Assembly: GCF_002292295.1 (NCBI RefSeq)
Contig: NZ_DBBS01000011.1
Coordinates: 111,162-175,161, forward strand
From: Sphingomonas sp. UBA978
GTDB lineage: Bacteria; Pseudomonadota; Alphaproteobacteria; Sphingomonadales; Sphingomonadaceae
Direction of reading: 5' to 3'
DNA: 64,000 bases
Shown: positions 1 to 8,620 of the stretch, one piece after another
How the letters are laid out: the number at the start of each line of letters is the position of its first letter
Position numbering within the stretch: the stretch's first letter is position 1
Position numbers and translations under genes: made by a program
Notes under the pieces: generated by a model
Seen by the model: the letters and a program-made list of their open reading frames with translations, nothing else
What the model was told of the DNA's origin: nothing
Database searches by the model: none

Positions 1-1
1 C

Positions 2-76
2 GGCGAGCTGACCTCGATCGCGCACGGCCTCGCGCTGATCGGCACGCAGGACGACGTCGCCGCCTGGGCGAGCTGA
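2..76 (+). CDS. C-terminal end of an unidentified protein (partial)
   Basis: An open frame enters from the left edge and stops at TGA 74-76, giving 24 residues that end in DDVAAWAS. The 143 bases that follow before the next gene look non-coding, so this is probably the true 3' end of a gene lying mostly outside the window. The fragment is too short to assign to a family. Confidence 0.4.
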   Translation, partial: GELTSIAHGLALIGTQDDVAAWAS

Positions 77-85
77 AACTCGCGA

Positions 86-172
86 GCGCCCGCACGCCAC
101 GTGGGCATTGCGTGCGTCCGCACGCCGGCTAAGGATTGAGTGCGCCCGCACGCCGTGTGGGCATTGAGTGCG
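86..172. repeat. Two imperfect 31-base direct repeats upstream of the S15 hydrolase
   Basis: Positions 86-116 and 142-172 carry the same 31-base unit, beginning GCGCCCGCACGCC and containing TGGGCATTG, with 28 of 31 bases identical. The core GTGCG..CGCAC also recurs between and after the units. The array lies just ahead of the gene at 220 and could be a regulatory repeat or remnant of local slippage. Two copies are too few, and the spacer too short, for a CRISPR. Confidence 0.5.
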
Positions 173-219
173 CTCGCACTCGGGCCTAGCATCGGTCATC
201 CTCTCTGCCGGAGATCGTC

Positions 220-2142
220 ATGCGCCGTTCCTTGATGCTGTTGCCCCTGCTCGCCCTGCTTTCGGTCGGGGTCCATGCGCAGCAGCAGACCGCGCCCGCC
301 GGCGGCGACATCCCGGCGAAGTTCACGCTGGTCGACACCGCCAACGATTACATCAAGCGCGAAGTCATGATCCCGATGCGCGACGGGACCAAACTCTACA
401 CCGTCATCGTCATCCCCAAGGCCGCGACCAACGCGCCGATCGTGCTGACCCGCACGCCCTACAACGCCAAGGGCCGCGCCAGCCGCAGCACCAGCGCGTC
501 GATGCTCGCGACGCTGCCGCTTGCCGACGAGGCGTTCGTCAAGGGCGGCTATATCCGCGTCTATCAGGACGTCCGCGGCAAATACGGGTCGGAAGGGGAC
601 TATGTCGTCACCCGCCCGGTGATCGGACCGCTCAACCCGACCAAGGTCGATCACGTCACCGACGCCTATGACACGATCGACTGGCTGGTGAACAAGGCGA
701 ACCTGCCGCAGTCGAACGGCCGCGTCGGCATGATCGGGTCGAGCTACGAAGGCTTCACCGTCGTCATGGCGCTGCTGAACCCGCATCCCGCGCTCAAGGT
801 CGCCGCGCCCGAATCGCCGATGATCGACGGCTGGATGGGCGACGACTGGTTCCATTACGGCGCCTTCCGCCTCGCCAACATCGCCTGGCTCGGCGGGCAG
901 ACCGGCTACAAGGGCGGCGGCACCGTGCCGCCGACCGGCGGCTGGGACGATTACGACAATTTCCGCGAGGTGGGCTCGGCCGGCGACTGGGCGAAGAAGT
1001 CGGGCTACGACCAGTTGCCCTATTGGACGCGCATGTCGCAGCATCCCGCCTATGACGGCTTCTGGTCGGGGCAGGCGCTCGACAAGCTGCTCGCCGCCAA
1101 TCCCTCCAACGTCCCCACGATCTGGGAACAGGGATTGTGGGATCAGGAGGACATGTACGGCGCGATCACCGCATGGGAGGCGCTGAAGGCCAAGGGCAAG
1201 ACCGGCAACAACTTCCTCGTCATGGGGCCGTGGCGGCACAGCCAGATCAACCGCGAGGGCCGCAGCCTCGGCCCGTTCCAGTGGGACGGCGACACCGCCG
1301 CGCAGTTCCGCGAACAGATGGTGCTGCCGCTGTTCGACCAGTATCTCAAGGACGGCCCGGCCGCGAACCTGCCGCAGGCGGCGATCTACAACACCGGCGA
1401 GAATCACTGGGACCGGCTGGCGAACTGGCCGCTCGCCTGCGAGAGCGGCTGCGCCGCGCCGCTGAAGCCGATCTACCTGCAGGCCGACGGTGGCCTCGGC
1501 TTCGCCAAGGGCGGGGCGGGCGGCGACAGCTACGTCGCCGATCCCGCCAAGCCGGTGCCGCACCTGCCGCGCCCGGTGAACTTCGGCGACGGCCGCTGGG
1601 GCGACTGGCTGGTCAGCGACCAGCGCCACGCCGACGGCCGCCCCGACGTGATGACCTACACCACGCCGGTGCTGACGCAGGCGATGCGCGTCTCCGGCGC
1701 GCCGATCGCCGATCTCTATGCGGCGACGACCGGCACCGACGGCGATTTCGTCGTCAAGGTGATCGACGTCTATCCGACCGAGAATGCGAGCGATCCCAAG
1801 ATGGGCGGCTACCAGCTGCCGATCAGCCTCGACATCTTCCGCGGTCGCTACCGCGACAGCTTTGCGCAACCGAGCGCGATCCCGGCGAACAAGGTCCAGC
1901 ATTACAAATTCCGCCTGCCGACGGTGAACCACGTCTTCCAGCCCGGCCACCGCGTGATGGTGCAGGTCCAGTCGAGCCTGTTCCCGCTCTACGACCGCAA
2001 TCCGCAGACCTATGTGCCCAACATCTTCTTCGCCAAGCCGGGGGATTACCGGAAGGCGACGGTGACGCTGAAGCGCGGCGGTGCGACCCCCAGCGCGGTG
2101 CTGTTGCCGGTGGTGCCGGTGGAGCAGCCGCAGGCGCGCTGA
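220..2142 (+). CDS. Exported CocE/NonD-type hydrolase (peptidase S15 family)
   Basis: The 640-residue product matches the X-Pro dipeptidyl-peptidase/CocE alpha/beta-hydrolase family, which cleaves acyl-peptide, ester or beta-lactam acyl bonds with a Ser-Asp-His triad. A signal peptide is evident (MRRSLMLLPLLALLSVGVHA, then QQQ), so the enzyme should be periplasmic or secreted. The nucleophile motif GSSYEG places the catalytic Ser at residue 175. The conserved early block VMIPMRDGTKL and the C-terminal galactose-binding-like beta domain (roughly residues 420-630) are both present. The start is supported by GGAG seven bases upstream. The substrate cannot be told from sequence. No operon partner is visible, as the next gene is convergent. 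Confidence 0.9.
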   Translation: MRRSLMLLPLLALLSVGVHAQQQTAPAGGDIPAKFTLVDTANDYIKREVMIPMRDGTKLYTVIVIPKAATNAPIVLTRTPYNAKGRASRSTSASMLATLPLADEAFVKGGYIRVYQDVRGKYGSEGDYVVTRPVIGPLNPTKVDHVTDAYDTIDWLVNKANLPQSNGRVGMIGSSYEGFTVVMALLNPHPALKVAAPESPMIDGWMGDDWFHYGAFRLANIAWLGGQTGYKGGGTVPPTGGWDDYDNFREVGSAGDWAKKSGYDQLPYWTRMSQHPAYDGFWSGQALDKLLAANPSNVPTIWEQGLWDQEDMYGAITAWEALKAKGKTGNNFLVMGPWRHSQINREGRSLGPFQWDGDTAAQFREQMVLPLFDQYLKDGPAANLPQAAIYNTGENHWDRLANWPLACESGCAAPLKPIYLQADGGLGFAKGGAGGDSYVADPAKPVPHLPRPVNFGDGRWGDWLVSDQRHADGRPDVMTYTTPVLTQAMRVSGAPIADLYAATTGTDGDFVVKVIDVYPTENASDPKMGGYQLPISLDIFRGRYRDSFAQPSAIPANKVQHYKFRLPTVNHVFQPGHRVMVQVQSSLFPLYDRNPQTYVPNIFFAKPGDYRKATVTLKRGGATPSAVLLPVVPVEQPQAR

Positions 2143-2146
2143 CCCG

Positions 2147-3697
2147 TCATGGCGCGACGGGCAGCGTCACCACGAACCTTGTCCGGTCCCCCTCGACCAG
2201 ATCGATCGTGCCGCCGCCCGCCTCCAGCAGCGACCGCGCGATCGCCAGTCCCAGCCCGGTGCCGCCGGTCGTGCGTCGCGTCGTGAAGAACGGTTCGAAC
2301 AGGCGCAGCCGGTCGCCCGCGGCGATCCCCGGTCCGTCGTCGGTGACGTGCAGCGCGACCCGCTCGCCCACCGAACCCGCGACGCATACGCTCCGCGCGC
2401 CGGCCTGCCGCGCATTGTCGAACAGCGTCGCCAGCGCATTCTCGATCGTCGCGGCGGGCAGCGCCACGCGCGGCGGCGGCGTGTCCCATCGCACGTCGAT
2501 CGCGAACGCATCCCCGCGACAGGCATCCGCGATCCGCGCCACCACCGGCACCGGGTCGACCGCATCGTCCGCCGGCGCCGCCATGTCGGCGCGCGCCAGT
2601 TCGAGCAGCCGCGTGACCAGCAGCGCCAGCCGGTCCGCATCCGCATCGGCGTTGGCGAGGAAGCGGTGGCGGTCGCCCGCCGCCATGTCGGGATGGTCCT
2701 GCAACAACTCGATCGCGCCGCGGATGCCGGCGAGCGGCGTCTTGAATTCGTGGCTGACCGCATAGGCGAAATCGCGCAGGTAGCGCGACCGCCGCTCGAT
2801 CGCCGCGGTCATCACCGCGAAATCGGCATAGAGGCCCTGGATCTCGATCGCCGCGGTGGCCGGCACCTCCGGCACGCTGCCGCGCCCGCTCGCCACCGCG
2901 CGCGTCGCCTGCCCCAACCGCTCGATCGGCCGGGTGATCCCGCGCGAGATCACGCCGCTCAGCAGCACCAGCAGCGCGAAGATCGCGGCGATGCCGATCG
3001 CGATCTTGCCACGGTCGGCGTATAGCCCGCGGAACAGCGCCCGCGCCGATCGCGACAGCAGCAGCACGCCGACGACGCGCCCGTCGACGACGATCGGCCG
3101 CGCATGATGGACGCGGATCGCCGCCGCGCGCGACAGCCATTCGAAGCTGTAGACCGCGCGATAGGCGCGGTTGCGGCGCAGCACCGTGGTGGGCGTCCCG
3201 CGCAGCGCCGCCGCGACCTCGGGCAGCGTCGCATAGCCGCCGCGCCGGCCGTTGCCCGCGACGATCCGGCTCTGCCGGTCGAGCAGCAGGATGCTGGCGA
3301 GCGTCGTCATCTGCGTCGCGCGCAGCACCGGCGCCAGCCGCGGCGCCGCCGCTGCGGCATCGGCGGCGACCGGCGCGGCGGGGGCCGGGGCGGGGCGTTC
3401 CGGCAGGATCGGCGTCAGGCTCAGGTCGACGCCGTCGCCGGGCGGCACGATCCGCTGCGGATAGAGCGCGCCCCCGGTCGCCCCCGGCCAGTCCGCCGCG
3501 GCGGCCGCTGCCAGCGCCGCGCCCTGCGCGACCAGCTCCGCCTCGGTCTGGCGCACCAGCGTGTTCTCGTAGACGCGCAGGAACACCGCGCCGAACCCCG
3601 GCAGCGCCGCGACGAGGAACAGCGTCGCGAACAGGATCGTGCGCAGCCGCAGCCGCGGCCAGTGGCGCTTCGCCCAGGCCTTCACGCGCCCGTACAT
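2147..3697 (-). CDS. Membrane sensor histidine kinase with HAMP domain
   Basis: This 516-residue protein is the kinase partner of the regulator encoded just upstream. A first membrane helix lies near residues 19-41 (RTILFATLFLVAALPGFGA), followed by an extracytoplasmic region and a second helix (IGIAAIFALLVLLSG). A HAMP linker, a HisKA H-box (YAVSHEFKTPL) and an HATPase_c domain with DDGPGI and GLGLAI motifs complete it. It starts at ATG 3697, inside the 3' end of the regulator gene (16-base overlap), which implies translational coupling. The N-terminal layout recalls CreC/ChvG-type sensors, but the signal is unknown. Confidence 0.88.
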   Translation of the reverse strand: MYGRVKAWAKRHWPRLRLRTILFATLFLVAALPGFGAVFLRVYENTLVRQTEAELVAQGAALAAAAAADWPGATGGALYPQRIVPPGDGVDLSLTPILPERPAPAPAAPVAADAAAAAPRLAPVLRATQMTTLASILLLDRQSRIVAGNGRRGGYATLPEVAAALRGTPTTVLRRNRAYRAVYSFEWLSRAAAIRVHHARPIVVDGRVVGVLLLSRSARALFRGLYADRGKIAIGIAAIFALLVLLSGVISRGITRPIERLGQATRAVASGRGSVPEVPATAAIEIQGLYADFAVMTAAIERRSRYLRDFAYAVSHEFKTPLAGIRGAIELLQDHPDMAAGDRHRFLANADADADRLALLVTRLLELARADMAAPADDAVDPVPVVARIADACRGDAFAIDVRWDTPPPRVALPAATIENALATLFDNARQAGARSVCVAGSVGERVALHVTDDGPGIAAGDRLRLFEPFFTTRRTTGGTGLGLAIARSLLEAGGGTIDLVEGDRTRFVVTLPVAP

Positions 3698-4407
3698 GCC
3701 CCCAGCCGGTAGCCGATCCCCGGCCGCGTCTCGATCAGGTCGGCGGCACCGGCGGTCGCGAACTTGTGACGCAGGTTGCGGATATGGCTGTCGATCGTCC
3801 GGTCGGTGATCGCGAAGCCCGGCCCGTGCAGCCGGTCGATGATCGCATCGCGGCTGAACACCTTCGCCGGCATCGACGCGAGCAGGCGCAGGATCGAGAA
3901 TTCGGTGACGGTCAGCGTCACCTCCCGGCCCTCCCACAGCGCGCGCCAGCCATCGAGGTCGAGCCGCAGCCGGCCATGCTCCAGCCCGCGCCCGTCCTCG
4001 ACCACCGGCGGCCGCGCGGCGGTGCGGCGCAGGATCGCCATCACCCGCGCCACCACCTCGCGCGGCGAAAAGGGCTTCACCACATAATCGTCCGCGCCCA
4101 GCTCGATGCCGAGCACCCGGTCGATCTCGTCGTCGCGGCTCGACAGGAACAGGATCGGCACGTCGCCCTCTGCGCCCCTCACCGCGCGGAGCCGGCGGCA
4201 GACCTCCAGCCCGTCCATCCGCGGCATGTTGATGTCGAGGATGACGAGATTGGGGCCGTGCCGTTCGGCGAGCGCCAGTCCCGCCTCGCCATCTTCCGCC
4301 TCGAGCGTGTCGAGCCCCGCCTTGCCGAGCGCGAACACCAGCAGCTGGCGGATATGGGGATCGTCGTCGACGACGAGGACGGTGCGCGGCATCGGGCACA
4401 GGATCAT
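3682..4407 (-). CDS. OmpR-family response regulator
   Basis: The 241-residue protein has an N-terminal receiver domain (acidic VVDDDP, phospho-acceptor Asp58 in ILDINMP, conserved Lys in VKPF). A winged-helix DNA-binding domain follows, with TVTEFSILRLLA and a recognition region ending in ETRPGIGYRL. The start at 4407 is favoured over the ATG at 4392: AAGG lies upstream at normal spacing, and the start shares ATGA with the stop of the preceding gene. It is sandwiched in a three-gene unit with the DUF4173 protein and the sensor kinase, so it probably regulates an envelope response that includes this operon. Confidence 0.92.
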   Translation of the reverse strand: MILCPMPRTVLVVDDDPHIRQLLVFALGKAGLDTLEAEDGEAGLALAERHGPNLVILDINMPRMDGLEVCRRLRAVRGAEGDVPILFLSSRDDEIDRVLGIELGADDYVVKPFSPREVVARVMAILRRTAARPPVVEDGRGLEHGRLRLDLDGWRALWEGREVTLTVTEFSILRLLASMPAKVFSRDAIIDRLHGPGFAITDRTIDSHIRNLRHKFATAGAADLIETRPGIGYRLGACTGA

Positions 4408-5954
4408 CGTTGCGCCGCCTTAGTCAATGGCCATGCCGGCGGCGGCACGATGCTGCCGTCGCATCCCCGCCCGTTGTCGGCGCGGCGCACCTGCGGCGGG
4501 CGGCGTCCCGTCCTGCCCTCGACCGCCGCGAGCCGGCGCGCGTTGCGGCCCGACCAGCTGCGCCAGTCGTCCTGCAATTCCGTCGTCCGCAGCTGCGCCT
4601 GCCAGCGCAGATAGGTCAGCCGGTCGCGCAGTCCCGCATCCTTCGCATGGCGTTCCAGCCGGGCGAGCGCGACCAGTCCCGACGGGCCGAGCCGCGCCAG
4701 ATAGCACAGGTCGAGCGGTGGCCCGGCGCGGCCCTTGTCGATCGCGACGTCCGCATTCCACGCTGCCGCCGTCGCGCCGAGATCGACGGCGCTCGCCGCG
4801 CTGAGCACCAGCGCCGCGGCGAGCGCGTTAGCGTTGACCAGCCATGCCGCCGACCGGCCGCGCAGCAGTCGCCACAGGATCAGTGCCAGCCCGGTCGCGA
4901 CCAGCGCCATCCACGCCAGCGCCGCCAGCCGCAGCCCGGTCATCGCATAGGCCGCGATATAATCGACCAGCCGCAACGCGCTGGAGGCGACGAGCAGGAG
5001 GTTCTGCGCGATCCACAAGGTCACCAGCCGCCGTACCGCCGGGCTCGCCGCGCCGCTGCCGCCGGGGCGCAGGGTCACCAGCACGAACAGCGCCGCCAGC
5101 AGGGCGGTGACGATCAGCGCATAGGCGCCGCGATGCGCATAATCGGCCATGGTGACGCCGGCGGGCAGCGGCGCGCCGCTCCACAGGAACAGGATGTCGA
5201 GCAGGTTCTGCACGGCGAAGATCGCATTGAAGGTCGCCAGCGACAGCACCAGCGTCGCGACGCCCAGGTCGAAGCGTGCGATGGCCCCCGGCGTCGCGAA
5301 CCGTTCGCCGATCCGGGGCGACAGCCGCGGCCGCAGCGTCGCCCAGACCGCGGTCAGCATCACCGCCGCCAATATGGTCCGCCAGATCACGTCGGTGAGG
5401 TCGGGCAGCGCGATGCGGCCGAAGGCGTCGCCGATCAGCGGATTGGCATTGGCGAACAGCGTCAGAAACACTGCGCCGCCGACCACCGGCACGACCAGCA
5501 TCGCCACGCCCGCGCGCACGCCGCCGCGCCGCGCCCGCCGCCGCGCCGCCGCGCTCCAGGCCAGATCGCGCCACGGCAGCCCCAGCCCGACCAGAGCATG
5601 CCAGCCGAGCCGCTGTCCCCACCGCAGCGCATCGTCGAACCGCCGCCCGGGCAGCAGCGCGGCGAGCGAGATCGCGATCCAGCCGAGCAGCAGCGCGAGC
5701 GGATTGGGATCGTCGACCAGCACCAGCGCGAACCCCGCCGCCGCGACCAGCGCGTTCCGCGCCGCCGGCGTCCGCCGCACGATCGGCCGCGTGAGCGCGA
5801 GCGCCGCCACCCAGATCAGCGCCAGCACGCCGATCGTGCCGCCGATCTCGCTGCCGGTCGAAAAGATCCCCTCCGCCACCATCGCCACCGCGATCGCCGC
5901 CGCCAGCTTGGCGGCCATCGGCATGGCCGGGCGTGGTCCGTTCGTCGTCGTCAT
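4404..5954 (-). CDS. DUF4173 multi-pass membrane protein
   Basis: This 516-residue hydrophobic protein has about ten or more predicted membrane helices. Its blocks are typical of DUF4173, including NLLDILFLWSGAPLP, YAHRGAY and WIAQNLLLVASSALRL. The biochemical role of this family is not established. A start at 5954 is chosen because GGAGG lies nine bases upstream. An in-frame ATG at 5963 directly abuts that same GGAGG and is less likely. The stop overlaps the regulator start by four bases, making it the first gene of a DUF4173-regulator-kinase operon. By analogy with other membrane proteins next to two-component systems it may be a regulated output or accessory sensor; that is inference. Confidence 0.85.
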   Translation of the reverse strand: MTTTNGPRPAMPMAAKLAAAIAVAMVAEGIFSTGSEIGGTIGVLALIWVAALALTRPIVRRTPAARNALVAAAGFALVLVDDPNPLALLLGWIAISLAALLPGRRFDDALRWGQRLGWHALVGLGLPWRDLAWSAAARRRARRGGVRAGVAMLVVPVVGGAVFLTLFANANPLIGDAFGRIALPDLTDVIWRTILAAVMLTAVWATLRPRLSPRIGERFATPGAIARFDLGVATLVLSLATFNAIFAVQNLLDILFLWSGAPLPAGVTMADYAHRGAYALIVTALLAALFVLVTLRPGGSGAASPAVRRLVTLWIAQNLLLVASSALRLVDYIAAYAMTGLRLAALAWMALVATGLALILWRLLRGRSAAWLVNANALAAALVLSAASAVDLGATAAAWNADVAIDKGRAGPPLDLCYLARLGPSGLVALARLERHAKDAGLRDRLTYLRWQAQLRTTELQDDWRSWSGRNARRLAAVEGRTGRRPPQVRRADNGRGCDGSIVPPPAWPLTKAAQR

Positions 5955-6086
5955 CGCATCCATCCTCCGGTGTCCGGGGACGATGGATGCACGCCCCCGG
6001 TGCGGGGAGAAGCGCGGGGTCGGTGTCCGCTCCGGCAATCTTCGGTGCAGATCCCGTGCAGGCCGCGGCCTGCGAGCCGCGTGGCG

Positions 6087-6947
6087 TCAGTCCGGCGTCG
6101 TCGCGCGCTTCGCCGATCCGTCGCGCAGCGCCCAGCGCAAGACCGATCCGATCCCGGCCATGCCCGCGCGCACCGCCGGCCGGCCGACCGCGGGGCGTTC
6201 CAGTCCGTGCATGCGCGCCGCCCAGTCCGGCAGCAGGTCGATGCCGCCCTCCATCAGCAATGTCTGCGCGGCCGCCATCGCGCGGCTGGCGGGCTGCTGG
6301 TGCAGCAGCGCGCGGGCGACCTCGCGCGTGCGGTGGTCGGCGCGCAGCTGCGGCCGGACCGCGGCGAAATAGGCGTCGACCGCGGCGCGCGTCCCGGGCA
6401 CGCCGGTCGCGCCCAGTTTCTCCGCGACGACGGCATATTCGGCCAGATAGCGGTCCTGCTCCGCCGCGGGATAGGCCGGGTCGCGATAGCGGCGGTGCGC
6501 GGCGAGGAAGCTCGCCACCTCGGCGACATGGACCCAGGTCAGCAGGTCGGGATCGTTAGCGCTGTACGGCGTGCCGTCGGGCAGGGTGCCGGCGACGCGG
6601 TCGTGGATGCCGCGGACCTTGGCGATCAGCGTCTCGGCGGTCGCGGTCGCGCCATAGGTGGTGCCGGAGATGAACTGCGCGGTCCTTCGCAGCCGCCCCA
6701 GCATGTCGCGGCGGAAATTGCTGTGGTCCCACACTCCCGCCAGCGCACCCGGGTGCAGCATCTGGAGCAGCAGCGCGGCGACGCCGCCCGCCATCATCGC
6801 GGTGAAGTCGCCGTGGACGACCCATGCCGCCGATCCCGGCCCGAACAGGCCGTCGTCGCCCGGTGGTCGCCGCAGATCGACGGCGCCGTCGCCGAAGCCG
6901 ACCAGCCGATGCACTTGTCCCTGGATCGTATCGCGAATGTCGCCCAT
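6087..6947 (-). CDS. MpaB-like oxygenase (DUF2236 family)
   Basis: The 286-residue product shows hallmarks of the DUF2236/MpaB family: GPGSAAWVVHGDFTAMMAGG and ALLLQMLHPGALAGVWDHS near the N-terminus, and a WVHVAEVASF segment in the middle. Members related to the latex clearing protein Lcp are heme-binding and the conserved histidines fit that, but substrates of most members are unknown. The gene is divergent from the exported methyltransferase at 6998 with only 50 bases between them, so the two may share a control region. Its length is near the family norm. Confidence 0.85.
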   Translation of the reverse strand: MGDIRDTIQGQVHRLVGFGDGAVDLRRPPGDDGLFGPGSAAWVVHGDFTAMMAGGVAALLLQMLHPGALAGVWDHSNFRRDMLGRLRRTAQFISGTTYGATATAETLIAKVRGIHDRVAGTLPDGTPYSANDPDLLTWVHVAEVASFLAAHRRYRDPAYPAAEQDRYLAEYAVVAEKLGATGVPGTRAAVDAYFAAVRPQLRADHRTREVARALLHQQPASRAMAAAQTLLMEGGIDLLPDWAARMHGLERPAVGRPAVRAGMAGIGSVLRWALRDGSAKRATTPD

Positions 6948-6997
6948 GCTGCCGATCTCTTATAGCCTCACGGCGAAACCAGTACCGGAGACGAAGG

Positions 6998-7741
6998 ATG
7001 CGCCTGCTTGTATCGATGGTCGCGGCGGCCGTGATGACCACCGGCGTGCTGGCGCAGGACAAAGCGGCGCTGGCCGGTCCCGCGATCACCCGCGCGCTCG
7101 CCGATCCCGCCCGCGCGGATCAGGCCGGCGACGATGCCCGTCGGCAGGCGGCGGCGGTGCTCGCCTTCGCCGGCGTGCGACCCGGCGACACCGTCGTCGA
7201 TTACCTGCCGGGCAGCGGCTATTGGACGCGCATCTTCACCGGCATCGTCGGGCCGAAGGGGCGGGTCTATGCGCTCTGGCCGGCGGCGGGCGCGAAATAT
7301 GCCGAAAAGAGCCTGCCGGCGCTGAAGGCCCGCGGCCTCGCCAATGTGACGGCGGAGGTGCAGGCGACCGACCTGCCGACCACGCCGCAGCCGGCCGACC
7401 TGTTCTGGACCGTGCAGAATTATCACGACATCCCCAACAAGGGCGCGGGCGAGCCAGCGTTGCGGGCGTTCGACGCGGCGGTGTTCAAACTGTTGAAGAG
7501 GGGCGGCACCTATGTGGTGATCGACCATGCCGACAGGGCCGGCTCCGGCCTGTCGGGCACCGACACCACGCACCGCATCGATCCCGCCGCGGTCCGCCGT
7601 CAGGTCGAGGCGGCCGGCTTCCGCTTCGTCGGCGCGAGCACGGTGCTCGCCAATCCCGCCGACGACCACAGCAAGGCGGTGTTCGACCCCGCCATCCGCG
7701 GCAGGACCGACCAGTTCGTCCTGAAATTCCGCAAGCCGTAA
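6998..7741 (+). CDS. Exported class I SAM-dependent methyltransferase-like protein
   Basis: The 247-residue product begins with a signal peptide-like segment (MRLLVSMVAAAVMTTGVLAQ) and then a Rossmann methyltransferase fold. Motif I-like VVDYLPGSGYWTRIF lies near residue 70, DLFWTVQNYHD near residue 135 and a late motif TYVVIDHADRAG near residue 172. Similar exported methyltransferase-like proteins are common in sphingomonads, but how SAM would be available outside the cytoplasm is unclear and the substrate is unknown. ATG 6998 has GAAGG immediately upstream. The last 103 codons and stop are repeated in tandem just downstream. Confidence 0.8.
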   Translation: MRLLVSMVAAAVMTTGVLAQDKAALAGPAITRALADPARADQAGDDARRQAAAVLAFAGVRPGDTVVDYLPGSGYWTRIFTGIVGPKGRVYALWPAAGAKYAEKSLPALKARGLANVTAEVQATDLPTTPQPADLFWTVQNYHDIPNKGAGEPALRAFDAAVFKLLKRGGTYVVIDHADRAGSGLSGTDTTHRIDPAAVRRQVEAAGFRFVGASTVLANPADDHSKAVFDPAIRGRTDQFVLKFRKP

Positions 7742-8107
7742 GAGCGGCGAACCTCTCGCCCGCGCAATATCCCCAACAAGGGCGCGGGCGAGCCGGCGTT
7801 GCGGGCGTTCGACGTGGCGGTGTTCAAACTGTTGAAGAGGGGCGGCACCTATGTGGTGATCGACCATGCCGACAGGGCCGGCTCCGGCCTGTCCGGCACG
7901 GACACCACGCATCGCATCGATCCCTCCGCGGTCCGCCGTCAGGTCGAGGCGGCGGGCTTCCGCTTCGTCGGCGCGAGCGCGGTGCTCGCCAATCCTGCGG
8001 ACGACCATAGCAAGGCGGTGTTCGATCCCGCCATCCGCGGCAGGACCGACCAGTTCGTCCTGAAATTCCGCAAGCCGTAAGAGCGGCGAACCTCTCGCCC
8101 GTGCAAT
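7430..8107 (+). repeat. Tandem duplication of a 339-base unit (methyltransferase 3' end)
   Basis: Copy 1 (7430-7768) and copy 2 (7769-8107) are head-to-tail and colinear without gaps. Each contains 103 codons of the methyltransferase, its TAA stop and about 27 bases of 3' flank. By eye I count 12 differences in the coding part, nine of them synonymous and three conservative (Ala/Val, Ala/Ser, Thr/Ala), plus one in the flank. The unit length is a multiple of three. The excess of synonymous changes suggests copy 2 derives from a diverged but functional allele rather than from recent replication slippage. Confidence 0.9.
7769..8080 (+). pseudogene. Truncated second copy of the methyltransferase 3' end
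   Basis: The second repeat copy keeps an open frame equivalent to the last 103 codons of the gene at 6998, ending at TAA 8078-8080. It lacks the signal peptide and the SAM-binding motif I, and has no ATG. The first possible start is TTG at 7799, with no convincing ribosome binding site. It is most simply a gene fragment. Only a start at TTG 7799 would give a product, of 93 residues, and it could not bind SAM in the usual way. Confidence 0.75.
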
Positions 8108-8133
8108 GCGTTACCCGGTTTCGATCGGGAGAT

Positions 8134-8616
8134 ATGCCAGTGCCGTCATTGACCAGAACGCTTGCCGCCGGTGTCACCGGCGGCCTCGTCGCCAGCCTCG
8201 CCATGAACCTGTTCCAGCGGGTTGCGGCGCCGGCGTTCGGGCAGGGGGGCAGCAACGACGATCCCGCCACGGTGAAGGCGGCGGATAGCGTCACGCGGCG
8301 CGTCACCGGCGAGGCGGTCACCCAGAAGCATCGCGAAACCGCGGGCAGCCTCGTCCATTACGCGACCGGCGCGGCCTTGGGGGCCGGCTATGCGCTGGCG
8401 GCGCGGCGCTGGCCGCAGACCACCGCGGGGTTCGGCCTCGCCTATGGCGTGGCGATCGCGACCCTGCTCGACGATGCGGCGGTGCCGGCGTTCGGCTGGG
8501 GACCGGCGCCGACCGACACGCCGCCGGCGACCCACGCCTATGGGCTGGCGAGCCACGCGGTGTTCGGACTGGCGCTGGAGGGGACGCGACGCGGGATCGA
8601 GGCCGCGCTGGACTGA
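8134..8616 (+). CDS. DUF1440-like inner membrane protein
   Basis: The predicted 160-residue protein has an N-terminal helix (LAAGVTGGLVASLAMNLFQRV), then ETAGSLVHYATGAALGAGYALAA, and further hydrophobic stretches. It resembles the YagU/DUF1440 group of small membrane proteins, whose role is poorly known (E. coli YagU has been linked to acid resistance). The start at 8134 follows GGGAGAT. An upstream in-frame start at 8101 would fall in the repeat flank and lacks such a site. The gene begins 27 bases after the end of the methyltransferase duplication. Confidence 0.65.
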   Translation: MPVPSLTRTLAAGVTGGLVASLAMNLFQRVAAPAFGQGGSNDDPATVKAADSVTRRVTGEAVTQKHRETAGSLVHYATGAALGAGYALAARRWPQTTAGFGLAYGVAIATLLDDAAVPAFGWGPAPTDTPPATHAYGLASHAVFGLALEGTRRGIEAALD

Positions 8617-8620
8617 GCGC

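Noticed and set aside
86..172. Possible CRISPR array
   Set aside because: There are only two imperfect repeat copies with a 25-base spacer and no cas genes anywhere in the window.
7769..8080. Second functional methyltransferase
   Set aside because: It lacks the signal peptide, SAM-binding motif and a credible start, so it is treated as a gene fragment.
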